NCBI GenBank assembly: GCA_028279515.1 | Contig: JANQNQ010000008.1 | Location: 372,001 to 436,000, forward strand | DNA: 64,000 nt | Source of the DNA: Flavobacteriaceae bacterium | GTDB lineage: Bacteria; Bacteroidota; Bacteroidia; Flavobacteriales; Flavobacteriaceae | Reading direction: 5' to 3' | Shown here: positions 55,294 through 63,734 of the stretch, one piece after another | How the letters are laid out: every line of letters begins with the position of its first letter | How positions within the stretch are numbered: position 1 is the first letter of the stretch | Made by a program: the position numbers and the translations under genes | The notes under the pieces: generated by a model | Database searches by the model: none | Told to the model about the DNA's origin: nothing | The model's input: only the letters and a program-made list of their open reading frames with translations

Positions 55294-55704
55294 TTAGCAA
55301 TACTCGTTGTATGCGTCGACCAAGTTCTCAGCGATCAATTCGGCAGGGCGTCCTTCGATGTGGTGACGCTCTAACATGTGTACTAATTCGCCATCCTTAA
55401 ACAAAGCCATACTTGGCGATGAAGGAGGGAACGGGATCATATAACCACGTGCCTTATCAACGGCTTCGCGATCCACACCGGCAAAGACAGTTACGATGTG
55501 GTCTGGTTTTTTGGCGTTGTCTAAAGACATAATGGCCCCTGGACGCGCATTCGCTGCGGCGCAACCGCAAACCGAATTAACGACGACCAAAGTAGTCCCT
55601 GCTTTTTCCAAAGCTCCATCAACTTGTTCTGGGGTGTGTAATTCTTCAAAACCTACTTGTGTAAGATGCTCACGCATCGGCTTTACTAATTCTGCTGGGT
55701 ACAT
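55294..55704 (-). CDS. Bacilliredoxin BrxA/BrxB-like protein
   Basis: A 136-residue thioredoxin-fold protein (DUF1094/YphP family) with active-site C46-G-C48 in VVVNSVCGCAAANARPGA and the cis-proline region PFPPSSPSMALF. In Bacillus it removes bacillithiol from proteins; which thiol is used in this organism cannot be told from the window. Monocistronic. Confidence 0.93.
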   Translation of the reverse strand: MYPAELVKPMREHLTQVGFEELHTPEQVDGALEKAGTTLVVVNSVCGCAAANARPGAIMSLDNAKKPDHIVTVFAGVDREAVDKARGYMIPFPPSSPSMALFKDGELVHMLERHHIEGRPAELIAENLVDAYNEYC

Positions 55705-55884
55705 AGAAATTTTTATTTTTTTGTGGATTTAATTCGCGTTAAATCCATCACAGATTATACCAAATTTATAACAATGCAAAGATAACGAAAAAGATACGGC
55801 ATTTGGTATGTGCTGATTATCTTAATTGGTTATAACTGAATTAGCAATGACTATATGACTTTTTGAATGCTGGATGTTCAAAGA

Positions 55885-57813
55885 TCATAAGAAATAATGT
55901 GGTAGTTCTACAGTTGCTTTAGTGCCCATTACCTCTCCGTTAACCACAACATCTTCAGCATGTAAGACAAAGCTTTTTTTAAGCATTTTGCCATATGTTT
56001 TTAGTCTGTCATTAACCACTTGCGTTGACACTGATTTATGACCTTTTATGAGGCTGTTTTTGGATTTAGAAACACTAATTCCGATACCGTCGTCTATCAC
56101 TGAGCAAACCAAGTTGGTATTGTCATCAGTGCCTTCAAGATGAAGATGGACGGTTACTTTTCCAAGATCAGGCTTCTTTAAGAGGCCATGAAGTATTGCA
56201 TTCTCTACTATCGGTTGAATGAGCATTGGTGGCACAAATAGCATATCAGTTTCCAAGTGATCTTCTATATGAATATCATACGTTAACCCTTTATGCATAC
56301 TTGCCTGGATGGCGAGGTAATTCTCTAGTGCTTCTATCTCTTGTTCGAGAACGACAAACTCAGCTCTCGAATTATCTAGTGATAGTCTTAACAGTTTTGA
56401 AAGCCTCATTACAAAAGGACTTAATTTCTCCGGATGCTTTTTATGTAAGACCGTCACATTGTTAAGTGCGTTGAACAAAAAATGTGGTGTCATTTGGGTT
56501 CGCAGTAACTGTTGCTCTAAACTTACTTTTTTGTATTTATCTTTCAATCTTTTGTTGTTGAAAAGAATGTAAGCCATAATTAGTGATACAACAAATAATA
56601 ATACTGAGCCGATAAGAATGAATAGACGCCTTTGAGATACTAGTTGAGCGCGTTCTTTTTCAATTGTAAGTGTTTTGATCTCCTGTTCCTTTTGTTTGGT
56701 TTGAAATGATACTTCTAATTCATCCAGCTTTTGGTTTAAGAGCTTGTTGTTGAAGCTATCCAGAATTTTTATCTTCTTCTCTAGAAGCGCAGTTGCTTTT
56801 TGGTAATTTCCTTCTCGCTCATAGACCATTTGCAAGTTTTCAGTGGCCGAAAGAAATAGATCACGCACATTCTTGTCCTCTTGGGAAGATATCAAGATCG
56901 TGTCGAGCGTCTTTTCAAGAAGTCGTTTTGCATCTACCAATTTGCCTTTATGAAGTAGGACATATCCATAGTTAACATCGTTAAATAGTTTTGTTTCGTT
57001 CGCAGCATTTTTTTGCAGCGGCTCGTACTCCTTTTGAGCCTCATATGCCTTGGAATAATAATAAACGGCTGAGTCTTTGCTACCTTCAATTTTAAACAGA
57101 TCTCCCAGATTACCCAAAATGACACTCAAGCTATTCTTATATGAGGACCCTTTAGTTTCTTTCAAGGCACGTTTGAAGTACGTCTTTGCTGAATCGGGAA
57201 TACTCAAATAATCTTTTGTGTACAGCACACCTATTCGAGTCAAAGTGGTTATTCGAGACCGGCTGCTTTTCATATAAATTGTATCCCTTGCATTGGTCTT
57301 ATAGTAAGAAAGTGAAAGGCTATCATTTCCTAATGCCAAATGATTGGCCGCAACAAGACTTACTCCATACCCCCGGATTGGGGTAGGATACTTTTTTTCA
57401 ACTTCCAGAAAAGCCTGGGCATTGGCTAATGAAGCTTCATAATTTTTAATATCAAGATAGGTTCTTGCCAAAGCAAAGTGAGCATTGAGAAGTGATTTTT
57501 CTTCTAAAGAATTATCAGGCTGATTCTGCTTAAAAAATTTAACAGCTTTATCAGCATAGTAAATAGTAGAATCTTGATTGGGATTCTTAGAAAGATAGAA
57601 ATATGCCTTTAAACTGTTATAGCGTACCCAACCAACGAGTGCATCATTTGAGTTGAGCATGGTCTTAAACTCAGCAAGTTTTTCTGCAGTAAGAGGGCGT
57701 ATAGAGAAACTATCTACCTCTTGTTGAGAATATACTTTCCCTTGTCCATAAGAGATGTTAAAGTATATAATAGCTATACAAGCACAAAGAAGAGTTTTGA
57801 TTGAAAGGCACAT
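55885..57813 (-). CDS. TPR-containing LytS-type sensor histidine kinase
   Basis: A 642-residue protein if started at the ATG at 57813, where a signal peptide begins (MCLSIKTLLCACIAIIYFNIS). Tetratricopeptide-like repeats fill the periplasmic part (for example LNAHFALARTYLDIKNYEASLANAQAFLE). A coiled coil, one membrane helix (LFILIGSVLLFVVSLIMAYIL) and the His_kinase domain follow, with the acceptor histidine in RTQMTPHFLFNALNN and an ATPase NGILHG-like NAILHGLL and DDGIGIS. No LytTR response regulator is adjacent. The longer frame starts inside non-signal sequence. Confidence 0.88.
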   Translation of the reverse strand: MCLSIKTLLCACIAIIYFNISYGQGKVYSQQEVDSFSIRPLTAEKLAEFKTMLNSNDALVGWVRYNSLKAYFYLSKNPNQDSTIYYADKAVKFFKQNQPDNSLEEKSLLNAHFALARTYLDIKNYEASLANAQAFLEVEKKYPTPIRGYGVSLVAANHLALGNDSLSLSYYKTNARDTIYMKSSRSRITTLTRIGVLYTKDYLSIPDSAKTYFKRALKETKGSSYKNSLSVILGNLGDLFKIEGSKDSAVYYYSKAYEAQKEYEPLQKNAANETKLFNDVNYGYVLLHKGKLVDAKRLLEKTLDTILISSQEDKNVRDLFLSATENLQMVYEREGNYQKATALLEKKIKILDSFNNKLLNQKLDELEVSFQTKQKEQEIKTLTIEKERAQLVSQRRLFILIGSVLLFVVSLIMAYILFNNKRLKDKYKKVSLEQQLLRTQMTPHFLFNALNNVTVLHKKHPEKLSPFVMRLSKLLRLSLDNSRAEFVVLEQEIEALENYLAIQASMHKGLTYDIHIEDHLETDMLFVPPMLIQPIVENAILHGLLKKPDLGKVTVHLHLEGTDDNTNLVCSVIDDGIGISVSKSKNSLIKGHKSVSTQVVNDRLKTYGKMLKKSFVLHAEDVVVNGEVMGTKATVELPHYFL

Positions 57814-57881
57814 GATTGAAACAATTACTGAATATTGGTTTTGAACCAAGATAAATAAAAACAGAAAATTTTCAGGGTATT

Positions 57882-58100
57882 TCAAAACTTAACTGTTGTA
57901 TTCACAGAAGGCTCATTGATTGGGCGTTTAAAAATTACTGTTACTTGGAAGGCTGTACCCTCGGATTCATAGGCTAATGAAATATTAAGGGACCTTGTAT
58001 AGGTTAAAATTACACCGGGGGTACAGACTCGCTTTAAGAGTAACAAATCATGATACACAAAGAAATAGCGCGTAGCATTTCGTTTGAAGATAAACCCCAA
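57882..58100 (-). pseudogene. Possible decayed histidine-kinase C-terminus
   Basis: A 72-codon frame whose second half looks like the end of a LytS-type kinase: GVILTYTRSLNISLAYESEGTA resembles the G2 box GxGLxNTxxRL region followed by the last strands (FQVTVIFKRP). The G2 glycine is altered and the arginine-leucine segment shortened, and nothing upstream in frame resembles a kinase. It may be a relic of a second kinase gene; alternatively it is chance similarity. Confidence 0.35.
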
Positions 58101-58209
58101 AAAAGGGTTCTTTTTGGTTATTATTTGTTTTAGGAATTGCCCTCTTCTATGCTCTGCATACTTTTATTATTGATGAGATAGGTTTTTAATTATGAAGGGG
58201 GCAAAACAA

Positions 58210-58429
58210 AAAAGAGAAAGCCGATGACTCCTCATCGACTTTCCTATGGGTTGTTATTAAGAATTATCACAAACTAGTTAACAACCACTACCTATTTTTA
58301 TGTTTTATACTTGTACTTTAGTTTTCGGCAAGTGCAAATAAACGGAACTGCGCGCTATTTACAAATACAAATTCACGAACGGGCGAATATTGTGCATGAA
58401 CGTTACGTTTTTTGTTGTATCCGTTATTC
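58210..58429 (-). ncRNA. Weak candidate small transcript between a promoter-like pair and an orphan terminator
   Basis: On the minus strand TTG (58464-58462), 17 bp and TACTTTTTG (58444-58436, one base longer than consensus) could start an RNA of about 215 nt ending at the hairpin near 58216. No coding frame over 12 codons and no known RNA family recognised. Confidence 0.25.
58216..58243 (-). terminator. Orphan minus-strand terminator
   Basis: The stem GAAAG-x-CGATGA/TCATCG-x-CTTTC has a 4-base loop. The single mismatch is C-A on the plus strand but a G-T wobble on the minus strand, where TCTTTTTTG follows. The orientation is therefore minus. Confidence 0.65.
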
Positions 58430-58505
58430 TAAACTCAAAAAGTATGCCTTTATTTCTTCACCAAATGTTAAACCCCTATTAAAAAATGTAACGATCCCAG
58501 TCGTT

Positions 58506-58538
58506 TTGAAACCTACCTGTGTAAAAATAGTATCTTTG
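58506..58538 (+). promoter_or_regulatory. Promoter of the TerB-DnaJ gene
   Basis: TTG at 58506-58508, a 22-bp spacer and TATCTTTG at 58531-58538 (exact TAnnTTTG) predict a start near 58545, which excludes upstream start codons. Confidence 0.6.
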
Positions 58539-58565
58539 ATGGCACAAAAAACGGGATCCTTCACA

Positions 58566-59303
58566 ATGATAAAATGGCTAGCCGCCTTTGTTGGGTATAT
58601 GTTCTTTCGGTTTCCAGGGGCGCTTTTAGGCTTTCTTCTGGGAAGTGTTTTCGATGAGACAAAATCTGCAAAGGGAGGCACGTTCAAAAAAGTATTCGAA
58701 ACGCAAACACAATCACGCGTCACTCCAGCCGACTTTGAACTCAACTTGCTTTCACTCGCTTCAATAGTGATCAAGGCTGACGGAAATGTAAGTCAGACCG
58801 AACTTGATTATGTACGCAAGTATTTCGTTTCGGCATATGGAAAAGAAAGGGCCAATGCCACCTTCCGAACCTTCAATGAAGTTGTGAAGAGCCGAGAGGT
58901 GTCAGCGCAACGCATTTGCCTATTATTTCAACAACGCACACGTTACCCCGTTAGGCTACAGATTCTTCATTTTTTATTCGGAATTGCGCAAGCCGACGGT
59001 GCCGTATCAAGAGCCGAGGTAGACCAGTTATCGATGATTGCAGGTTATCTTCGCATTACGCGTCCTGACTTTGAAAGTATCAAGGCGATGTTCTTTCAAG
59101 AAGCCGGAAACGCCTACAAAATTCTTGAGATCGAAAAGACCGCAACCGTATCAGAGATTAAAAAAGCCTATCGAAAAATGGCCAAGAAATACCATCCTGA
59201 CAAAGTGCAGCATTTAGGTGAAGCCCATGTCAAAGGGGCGCAAGAGAAGTTTCAGAAAGTGCAAAAGGCGTACGAACAACTTCAAAAAGAGCGCGGATTC
59301 TAA
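58566..59303 (+). CDS. TerB-DnaJ (DjlA-like) membrane co-chaperone
   Basis: A 245-residue protein. One N-terminal membrane segment (about 4-26, glycine-rich: FRFPGALLGFLLGSVFD), a central TerB domain (about 55-175; LASIVIKADGNVSQTELDYVRKYF and FGIAQADGAVSRAEVDQLSMIAG) and a C-terminal J domain with HPD at 210-212 (AYRKMAKKYHPDKVQ). The order matches DjlA. I place the start at 58566 because the promoter lies at 58506-58538 and the membrane segment begins there. It probably stimulates DnaK at the membrane. Confidence 0.9.
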   Translation: MIKWLAAFVGYMFFRFPGALLGFLLGSVFDETKSAKGGTFKKVFETQTQSRVTPADFELNLLSLASIVIKADGNVSQTELDYVRKYFVSAYGKERANATFRTFNEVVKSREVSAQRICLLFQQRTRYPVRLQILHFLFGIAQADGAVSRAEVDQLSMIAGYLRITRPDFESIKAMFFQEAGNAYKILEIEKTATVSEIKKAYRKMAKKYHPDKVQHLGEAHVKGAQEKFQKVQKAYEQLQKERGF

Positions 59304-59382
59304 ATCACAGGCGTCTGGTAACAAAAGGTAATACCTTATAAGAATTCACTTTGGTTTAAGACTTTCGTCTTCAAAAAAATTG

Positions 59383-59390
59383 TATGTTTG
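59383..59390 (+). promoter_or_regulatory. -7 box of the HupE gene
   Basis: TATGTTTG, exact TAnnTTTG match, 22 bp before the ATG. Confidence 0.5.
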
Positions 59391-59412
59391 AACAACCCAA
59401 ACCAAAACAAAC

Positions 59413-59997
59413 ATGTCAGAATTCTGGTTGTATTTTAAATTAGGACTAACCCATGTCCTGGACCTTAAAGCGTACGATCATATCTTGTTTTTGATCGTGC
59501 TGACCATTCCCTATACTTTTAAAGACTGGAAACGAGTACTTTGGCTCGTAACTGTATTCACCATTGGACATTCTTTGTCGCTGGCATTGTCAGCCTATGG
59601 AGTAGTGAGCGTAAGCGTTACTCTGGTCGAATTTTTAATCCCAATCACCATTTTGGTCACGGCTTTGTTCAATATTTTCACAGCAGGCAAAGGAGCTCGA
59701 AAAGAAAAGATCGGACTCACTTTTTTTGCGGCACTGTTCTTTGGACTCATTCACGGGCTCGGATTTTCAAATTATTTTAAGGCCATTGTCGGTAACACGT
59801 CCAGCAAGCTGCTACCACTGCTAGAATTTGCTTTGGGAGTTGAAGTGGCCCAAGTGATTATCGTTCTGTTAGTGTTGATTTTGGCCTTTATTGTACAGAC
59901 CATTTTTAGATTCAACAAGCGCGATTGGGTCATGGTGATTTCGGCCATTGTGGTCGGACTTGTCATCCCAATGATTGCGGCCAATTACCCGTTCTAA
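59413..59997 (+). CDS. HupE/UreJ family membrane protein
   Basis: A 194-residue protein with about six helices and the family histidines (GLTHVLDLKAYDHILFL, FTIGHSLSLALSAYG, FGLIHGLGFSNYF), likely metal ligands. HupE/UreJ proteins are linked to nickel or cobalt uptake, but many flavobacterial members lie away from hydrogenase or urease genes, as here. It is monocistronic with its own -7 box and terminator. Confidence 0.9.
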   Translation: MSEFWLYFKLGLTHVLDLKAYDHILFLIVLTIPYTFKDWKRVLWLVTVFTIGHSLSLALSAYGVVSVSVTLVEFLIPITILVTALFNIFTAGKGARKEKIGLTFFAALFFGLIHGLGFSNYFKAIVGNTSSKLLPLLEFALGVEVAQVIIVLLVLILAFIVQTIFRFNKRDWVMVISAIVVGLVIPMIAANYPF

Positions 59998-60068
59998 ATT
60001 TGGTAAAAAATTAACAGCGAAGCGGTTGTATTTGAATCGCAAACCTTCTATCTTCGTCAAAGAAGCCT

Positions 60069-60094
60069 AAAGCAACCATCTGTGTTGCTTTTTT
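60069..60094 (+). terminator. Terminator of the HupE gene
   Basis: The stem AAAGCAAC/GTTGCTTT has a 7-base loop and is followed by further T, about 70 bp past the HupE stop. Confidence 0.85.
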
Positions 60095-60178
60095 AGTTGA
60101 ACCTGAGTCGCAGGATAATGTATAAGAACCAACCTTCTTAGGTTTCTATTGCACCTTCGACACGCACTTTTTCAGCCT

Positions 60179-60610
60179 ATGCCAAAAAAGAAACAACTGA
60201 GATATGACAAAGCCTACCTCCGAATGGCCAAAGAATGGGGAAAGCTTTCGCATTGTAAACGAAAACAAGTAGGAGCCATCATCGTTAAAGACCGTATGAT
60301 CATTTCTGATGGCTATAACGGAACACCTACCGGTTTTGAAAATTATTGTGAAGACGAAGAAGGGTACACCAAATGGTATGTATTGCATGCCGAGGCCAAT
60401 GCCATTTTGAAGGTGGCTTCCTCAACACAGTCCTGTAAAGGGGCAACGTTGTACATCACTTTGTCACCTTGTAGAGAGTGCAGTAAATTGATACATCAGG
60501 CAGGGATTACTAGGGTGGTGTATCTAGACGCTTACAAAGATGATTCGGGCTTACAATTTTTACGAAAGGCCGGCGTTGAATTAGAACATATTACCACATT
60601 AGACGATTAG
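60179..60610 (+). CDS. Deoxycytidylate (dCMP) deaminase family protein
   Basis: A 143-residue zinc deaminase if started at the ATG at 60179 (MPKKKQLRYDKAYL). The zinc site is H70-A-E72 (HAEANAI) with C98 and C101 (SPCRECSK); E72 is the proton shuttle. The substrate is inferred to be dCMP, giving dUMP for thymidylate synthesis. The longer frame adds a leader without family similarity. The protease gene starts 3 bp after its stop, so the two form an operon. Confidence 0.92.
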   Translation: MPKKKQLRYDKAYLRMAKEWGKLSHCKRKQVGAIIVKDRMIISDGYNGTPTGFENYCEDEEGYTKWYVLHAEANAILKVASSTQSCKGATLYITLSPCRECSKLIHQAGITRVVYLDAYKDDSGLQFLRKAGVELEHITTLDD

Positions 60611-60613
60611 AGC

Positions 60614-62209
60614 ATGAAGAAGAGATACCTCCCCTTACTTGTAGCGGCAGCCATTGCCATCGGATTTCTATTTGGAGGAAAACTCAACTTCGCTGATTCT
60701 TCTGGCGACATCTTTTCGTCAAATTCCAAAAAAGACAAACTCAACCGTCTGATCGATTACATCGATCATGAATATGTAGACGATGTAGACACCGACAGTA
60801 TTGTCGATGTGACGGTCAACAATATTCTCGAAAAATTAGATCCACACTCCGTATACATTCCACCACAAGACCTACAGCGAGTTACCGAAAACATGCAAGG
60901 AGATTTTGTGGGCGTAGGCATCAGTTTTTATATGCTGAATGATTCCTTGACCGTGGTAAGAACACTTGAGGGAGGCCCGAGTGTAAAGGCCGGAATCAAG
61001 CCCGGCGATCGTATCTTGATTGCCGATAACGATACTTTATTCGGAAAAGGACTGACCAGCGAGAATGTGATCGCTAAGTTGAAGGGCGTAGCCAACACCC
61101 CGGTAAATCTCAAGGTACATCGTAAAGGGGAAGCATCGCTGCTCAATTTCAACCTAAAACGCGCCAAAGTGCCGATCAAAAGTGTAGATACGTATTACAT
61201 GCTGGATGACGGACTGGGATATATCAAAGTAAATCGTTTCGCCGAAAGTACCTATAAAGAATTTAAGAAAGCCATGGACGACCTCATGGAAAACGGAATG
61301 ACCAAGCTTGCATTAGACCTTCGTGATAACCCGGGTGGATATCTTGGGATTGCCGAGCAAATGGTCGATGAGTTTTTGGAAGACGATGTACTCATCTTGT
61401 TCACCAAAAACAAAAAAGGAAAGGTCGAAAAGACCTATGCTACAAAAGAAGGAGATTTTGAAGATGGACAGATCTTTGTGCTTATCAATGAAAAATCGGC
61501 TTCAGCCAGCGAGATTATTGCAGGAGCCCTTCAAGACAATGATAAAGGTACCATCGTTGGGAGACGTTCCTTCGGAAAAGGATTGGTTCAAAGAGAGATG
61601 GCACTAGGAGATGGGTCTGCTGTGCGATTGACAATCTCACGCTACTACACGCCAACAGGAAGGTCCATTCAACGACCTTATGAAAACGGTCATGAAGATT
61701 ACTACAATGACTTCTACGATCGTTATAAGAACGGAGAAATGAAAAGTCCAGATAGTATCAAGGTGGCCGATTCGCTTAAGTTCAAAACACCCAAAGGTAA
61801 GATTGTATACGGTGGAGGAGGAATCATTCCGGATATCTTTGTACCACTCGATAATACCCTAGAGCAAGAATATGTGAACTACATTCTTGGGTCTGCCTTT
61901 TTAAGCAACTTTGTATTTGAATATTTGGACAAAGACCGCTCGCGTTTTCAGAACCTTTCCGAAGAAGAATTTATCGAACAGGTAATGATTGATGAGTCCA
62001 TTTATGAAGCGTTTAAGCGTTATGCGCAACGTGCAAGATTCAATTTTTCATTTGCAGATCATAAAGACAAGTTGAAACAGTTTATCAAAGCTACACTGGC
62101 CGAACAATTGTATGGTACCAATGCCTACGGACAAATTCTCAATGAAGGTGATGTCATGATAGAAAAAGTGAAAGATCTGGCAGGAGAAGCAGTAACCGCC
62201 GATAATTAA
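60614..62209 (+). CDS. S41 family C-terminal processing peptidase (CtpA/Prc-like)
   Basis: A 531-residue periplasmic protease. An N-terminal membrane anchor or signal (YLPLLVAAAIAIGFLFGG) is followed by a PDZ domain (about 95-175; VGVGISFYMLNDSLTVVRTLEGGPSVKAGIKPGD) and the S41 core with the Ser region EKSASASEIIAGAL (294-307) and the lysine K322 of RRSFGKGLVQ. The catalytic Ser-Lys dyad looks intact. It is coupled to the deaminase upstream and overlaps the convergent FAD gene by 4 bp. Confidence 0.95.
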   Translation: MKKRYLPLLVAAAIAIGFLFGGKLNFADSSGDIFSSNSKKDKLNRLIDYIDHEYVDDVDTDSIVDVTVNNILEKLDPHSVYIPPQDLQRVTENMQGDFVGVGISFYMLNDSLTVVRTLEGGPSVKAGIKPGDRILIADNDTLFGKGLTSENVIAKLKGVANTPVNLKVHRKGEASLLNFNLKRAKVPIKSVDTYYMLDDGLGYIKVNRFAESTYKEFKKAMDDLMENGMTKLALDLRDNPGGYLGIAEQMVDEFLEDDVLILFTKNKKGKVEKTYATKEGDFEDGQIFVLINEKSASASEIIAGALQDNDKGTIVGRRSFGKGLVQREMALGDGSAVRLTISRYYTPTGRSIQRPYENGHEDYYNDFYDRYKNGEMKSPDSIKVADSLKFKTPKGKIVYGGGGIIPDIFVPLDNTLEQEYVNYILGSAFLSNFVFEYLDKDRSRFQNLSEEEFIEQVMIDESIYEAFKRYAQRARFNFSFADHKDKLKQFIKATLAEQLYGTNAYGQILNEGDVMIEKVKDLAGEAVTADN

Positions 62210-62808
62210 ATTTTGTCATGCACTTTCGTGTGCTTCCCATCATTCCATAAAGTAAGAATATCTGTAGCAACCTGTGCGCCGCTACCGGCAGCGATGGCAA
62301 ATTGACTGCGCCATCCAGCGAGTGTTCCGGCAACATAGATGCCTGGAGCCACCAAATGATTTTCATTTTTAAGCTGAATGCGTTCTTTCTCAGGATTGGC
62401 CATGTCGTGTGCTTCAACATACTGCTCTAACCCTTTAATGTAGAAGAACTTCGTATACCCTAAAGCAACGACAATGGTTTTAGCCTGATAGCTATTTTTG
62501 TTCGTGCTAACGCGGAAGCCATTGGCTTCATCTTGTACTTCGGTCACTTTTTCCCCTAGAATCTGGTCTACATGAGGATACTGCTCAGAAAGCTGAATCT
62601 TTCCACTTTCCAAAATATCAGCACCTGTTGTTCCAGGAGTGAGCCCCAGTACATTATTAAATAAAGCATTTTGAAGGTGTGATGCCTTTTGATGCATCAC
62701 AATGCCGATCTTTTTGTTAGAAGTGAAAGGTTTCGCATGAGCCGAACCTAACACCAATGCGCACTGCATACCAGCCGCACCACCACCAATGACTAAAACA
62801 TCATACAT
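62206..62808 (-). CDS. Short FAD-dependent thioredoxin-reductase-like protein
   Basis: A 200-residue flavoprotein, about two thirds of a thioredoxin reductase. It has the FAD-binding N-terminus VLVIGGGAAGMQCALVLG and the C-terminal FAD site GIYVAGTLAGWRSQFAIAAGSG, but no NADPH domain and no CxxC redox motif between them (ALFNNVLGLTPGTTGADILESGK region present). It is either a specialised small flavoprotein or a degenerate reductase. It is translationally coupled to the next small membrane gene (1-bp overlap). Confidence 0.85.
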   Translation of the reverse strand: MYDVLVIGGGAAGMQCALVLGSAHAKPFTSNKKIGIVMHQKASHLQNALFNNVLGLTPGTTGADILESGKIQLSEQYPHVDQILGEKVTEVQDEANGFRVSTNKNSYQAKTIVVALGYTKFFYIKGLEQYVEAHDMANPEKERIQLKNENHLVAPGIYVAGTLAGWRSQFAIAAGSGAQVATDILTLWNDGKHTKVHDKI

Positions 62809-63011
62809 TAGCGACGTTCCTTTATTTTTTGCTCAACCTTCTTAGAAGTATTGTAAATCAATACCAAAAGGATGGCACAAAGGGCAGCGACGATTCCGAT
62901 GACGGCCACCATGCTCTCTCCTTCAAACAAGGCTTCAGTGTTCAGTTTAGTTGCGTTAAATACGATGATAGCCAACGCAACAATATATAAGATGATACTA
63001 AAGGTCTTCAT
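62808..63011 (-). CDS. Small two-helix membrane protein
   Basis: A 67-residue protein with two membrane segments (about 4-22 and 33-55) and a basic tail (KKVEQKIKERR). Family not recognised. It overlaps the FAD protein by 1 bp and follows marC by 16 bp, suggesting an operon marC-small protein-FAD protein. Confidence 0.8.
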   Translation of the reverse strand: MKTFSIILYIVALAIIVFNATKLNTEALFEGESMVAVIGIVAALCAILLVLIYNTSKKVEQKIKERR

Positions 63012-63027
63012 ACAAACAGTACTTTAA

Positions 63028-63609
63028 TTAGGCGAAAAGAATCTTGACATTCGCTGCGAAAAGCTTCACAGAGATTGCCAACAAAATTACGCCAAAAATT
63101 TTACGTATGATATTGATACCATTAGGACCAATGATACGCTCGATCTTTGAAGAGGTCTTTAACACTACATATATCAATAGAATGTTTGCCAGGATACCAA
63201 TGATGATGTTCTCAATGTCAAGCTCGGCACGCAAGGATAGCAATGTGGTTAAACTACCAGGTCCAGCAATCAATGGAAAGGCCAACGGAAATACAGAAGC
63301 CGTGATACCACCTCCCTCTTCTTCCTTATACAAGGTGATTCCAAGAATCATTTCTAGCGCAATAAAGAAGAGGATAAACGCACCTGCTACGGCAAACGAG
63401 TTCACATCGACTCCGATAAGTTTAAGAATACTTTGCCCTACAAATAGGAAGACAATCAAAATGACTCCTGCGATGATCGAGGCTTTTTCTGATTGAATGT
63501 GACCATGCTTTTTTCGCAGGTCGATGATGATCGGGATGTTTCCGATGATATCAATTACAGCAAACAATACCATGAAGGCCGTAAAACTCTGTTGAAAGCT
63601 GAAGCTCAT
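63028..63609 (-). CDS. MarC family membrane protein
   Basis: A 193-residue inner-membrane protein with six helices (MarC/YhgN type), including VDVNSFAVAGAFILFFIALEMILG and FPLAFPLIAGPGSLTTLLSL. Function of the family is unclear; earlier links to antibiotic resistance are not supported. The start is at 63609 (MSFSFQQSF) because a -7 box (TACTTTTG, 63634-63641) overlaps the upstream in-frame start codon. Confidence 0.92.
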   Translation of the reverse strand: MSFSFQQSFTAFMVLFAVIDIIGNIPIIIDLRKKHGHIQSEKASIIAGVILIVFLFVGQSILKLIGVDVNSFAVAGAFILFFIALEMILGITLYKEEEGGGITASVFPLAFPLIAGPGSLTTLLSLRAELDIENIIIGILANILLIYVVLKTSSKIERIIGPNGINIIRKIFGVILLAISVKLFAANVKILFA

Positions 63610-63633
63610 AACATTGGGTTTAAAATTTCGCTG

Positions 63634-63641
63634 CAAAAGTA
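63634..63641 (-). promoter_or_regulatory. -7 box of marC
   Basis: TACTTTTG on the minus strand (exact TAnnTTTG), 24 bp before the start at 63609. The -33 position falls into the inverted repeat at 63657-63680. Confidence 0.5.
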
Positions 63642-63656
63642 GGTCATAAAGGCCGA

Positions 63657-63680
63657 TTTACCATATTAATAAATGGTAAA
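63657..63680. promoter_or_regulatory. Inverted repeat between marC and the DUF3109 gene
   Basis: TTTACCAT and ATGGTAAA with an 8-bp AT-rich spacer. It covers the -33 region of marC and lies upstream of the DUF3109 promoter, so it could be an operator for one or both. Confidence 0.4.
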
Positions 63681-63722
63681 CCTTCACAGTGGATAAAAAA
63701 AGAGAATTCTTAGACAAAAATG

Positions 63723-63730
63723 TATATTTG
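63723..63730 (+). promoter_or_regulatory. -7 box directly before the DUF3109 start codon
   Basis: TATATTTG, exact TAnnTTTG, ends 4 bp before the ATG at 63735. The predicted start of transcription lies at the start codon. Confidence 0.5.
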
Positions 63731-63734
63731 CGGC

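Larger units (their letters stand above)
58101..58565. other. 465-bp region without a clear gene
   Basis: Contains a minus-strand terminator with no upstream gene (58216-58243), a weak minus-strand promoter-like pair (58436-58464) and the plus-strand promoter of the TerB-DnaJ gene (58506-58538). Nothing coding recognised on either strand. Confidence 0.5.

Noticed and set aside
58311-58565. Long 5' extension of the TerB-DnaJ frame
   Set aside because: A TTG-22-TATCTTTG promoter lies inside it, and the extension has no protein-like pattern.
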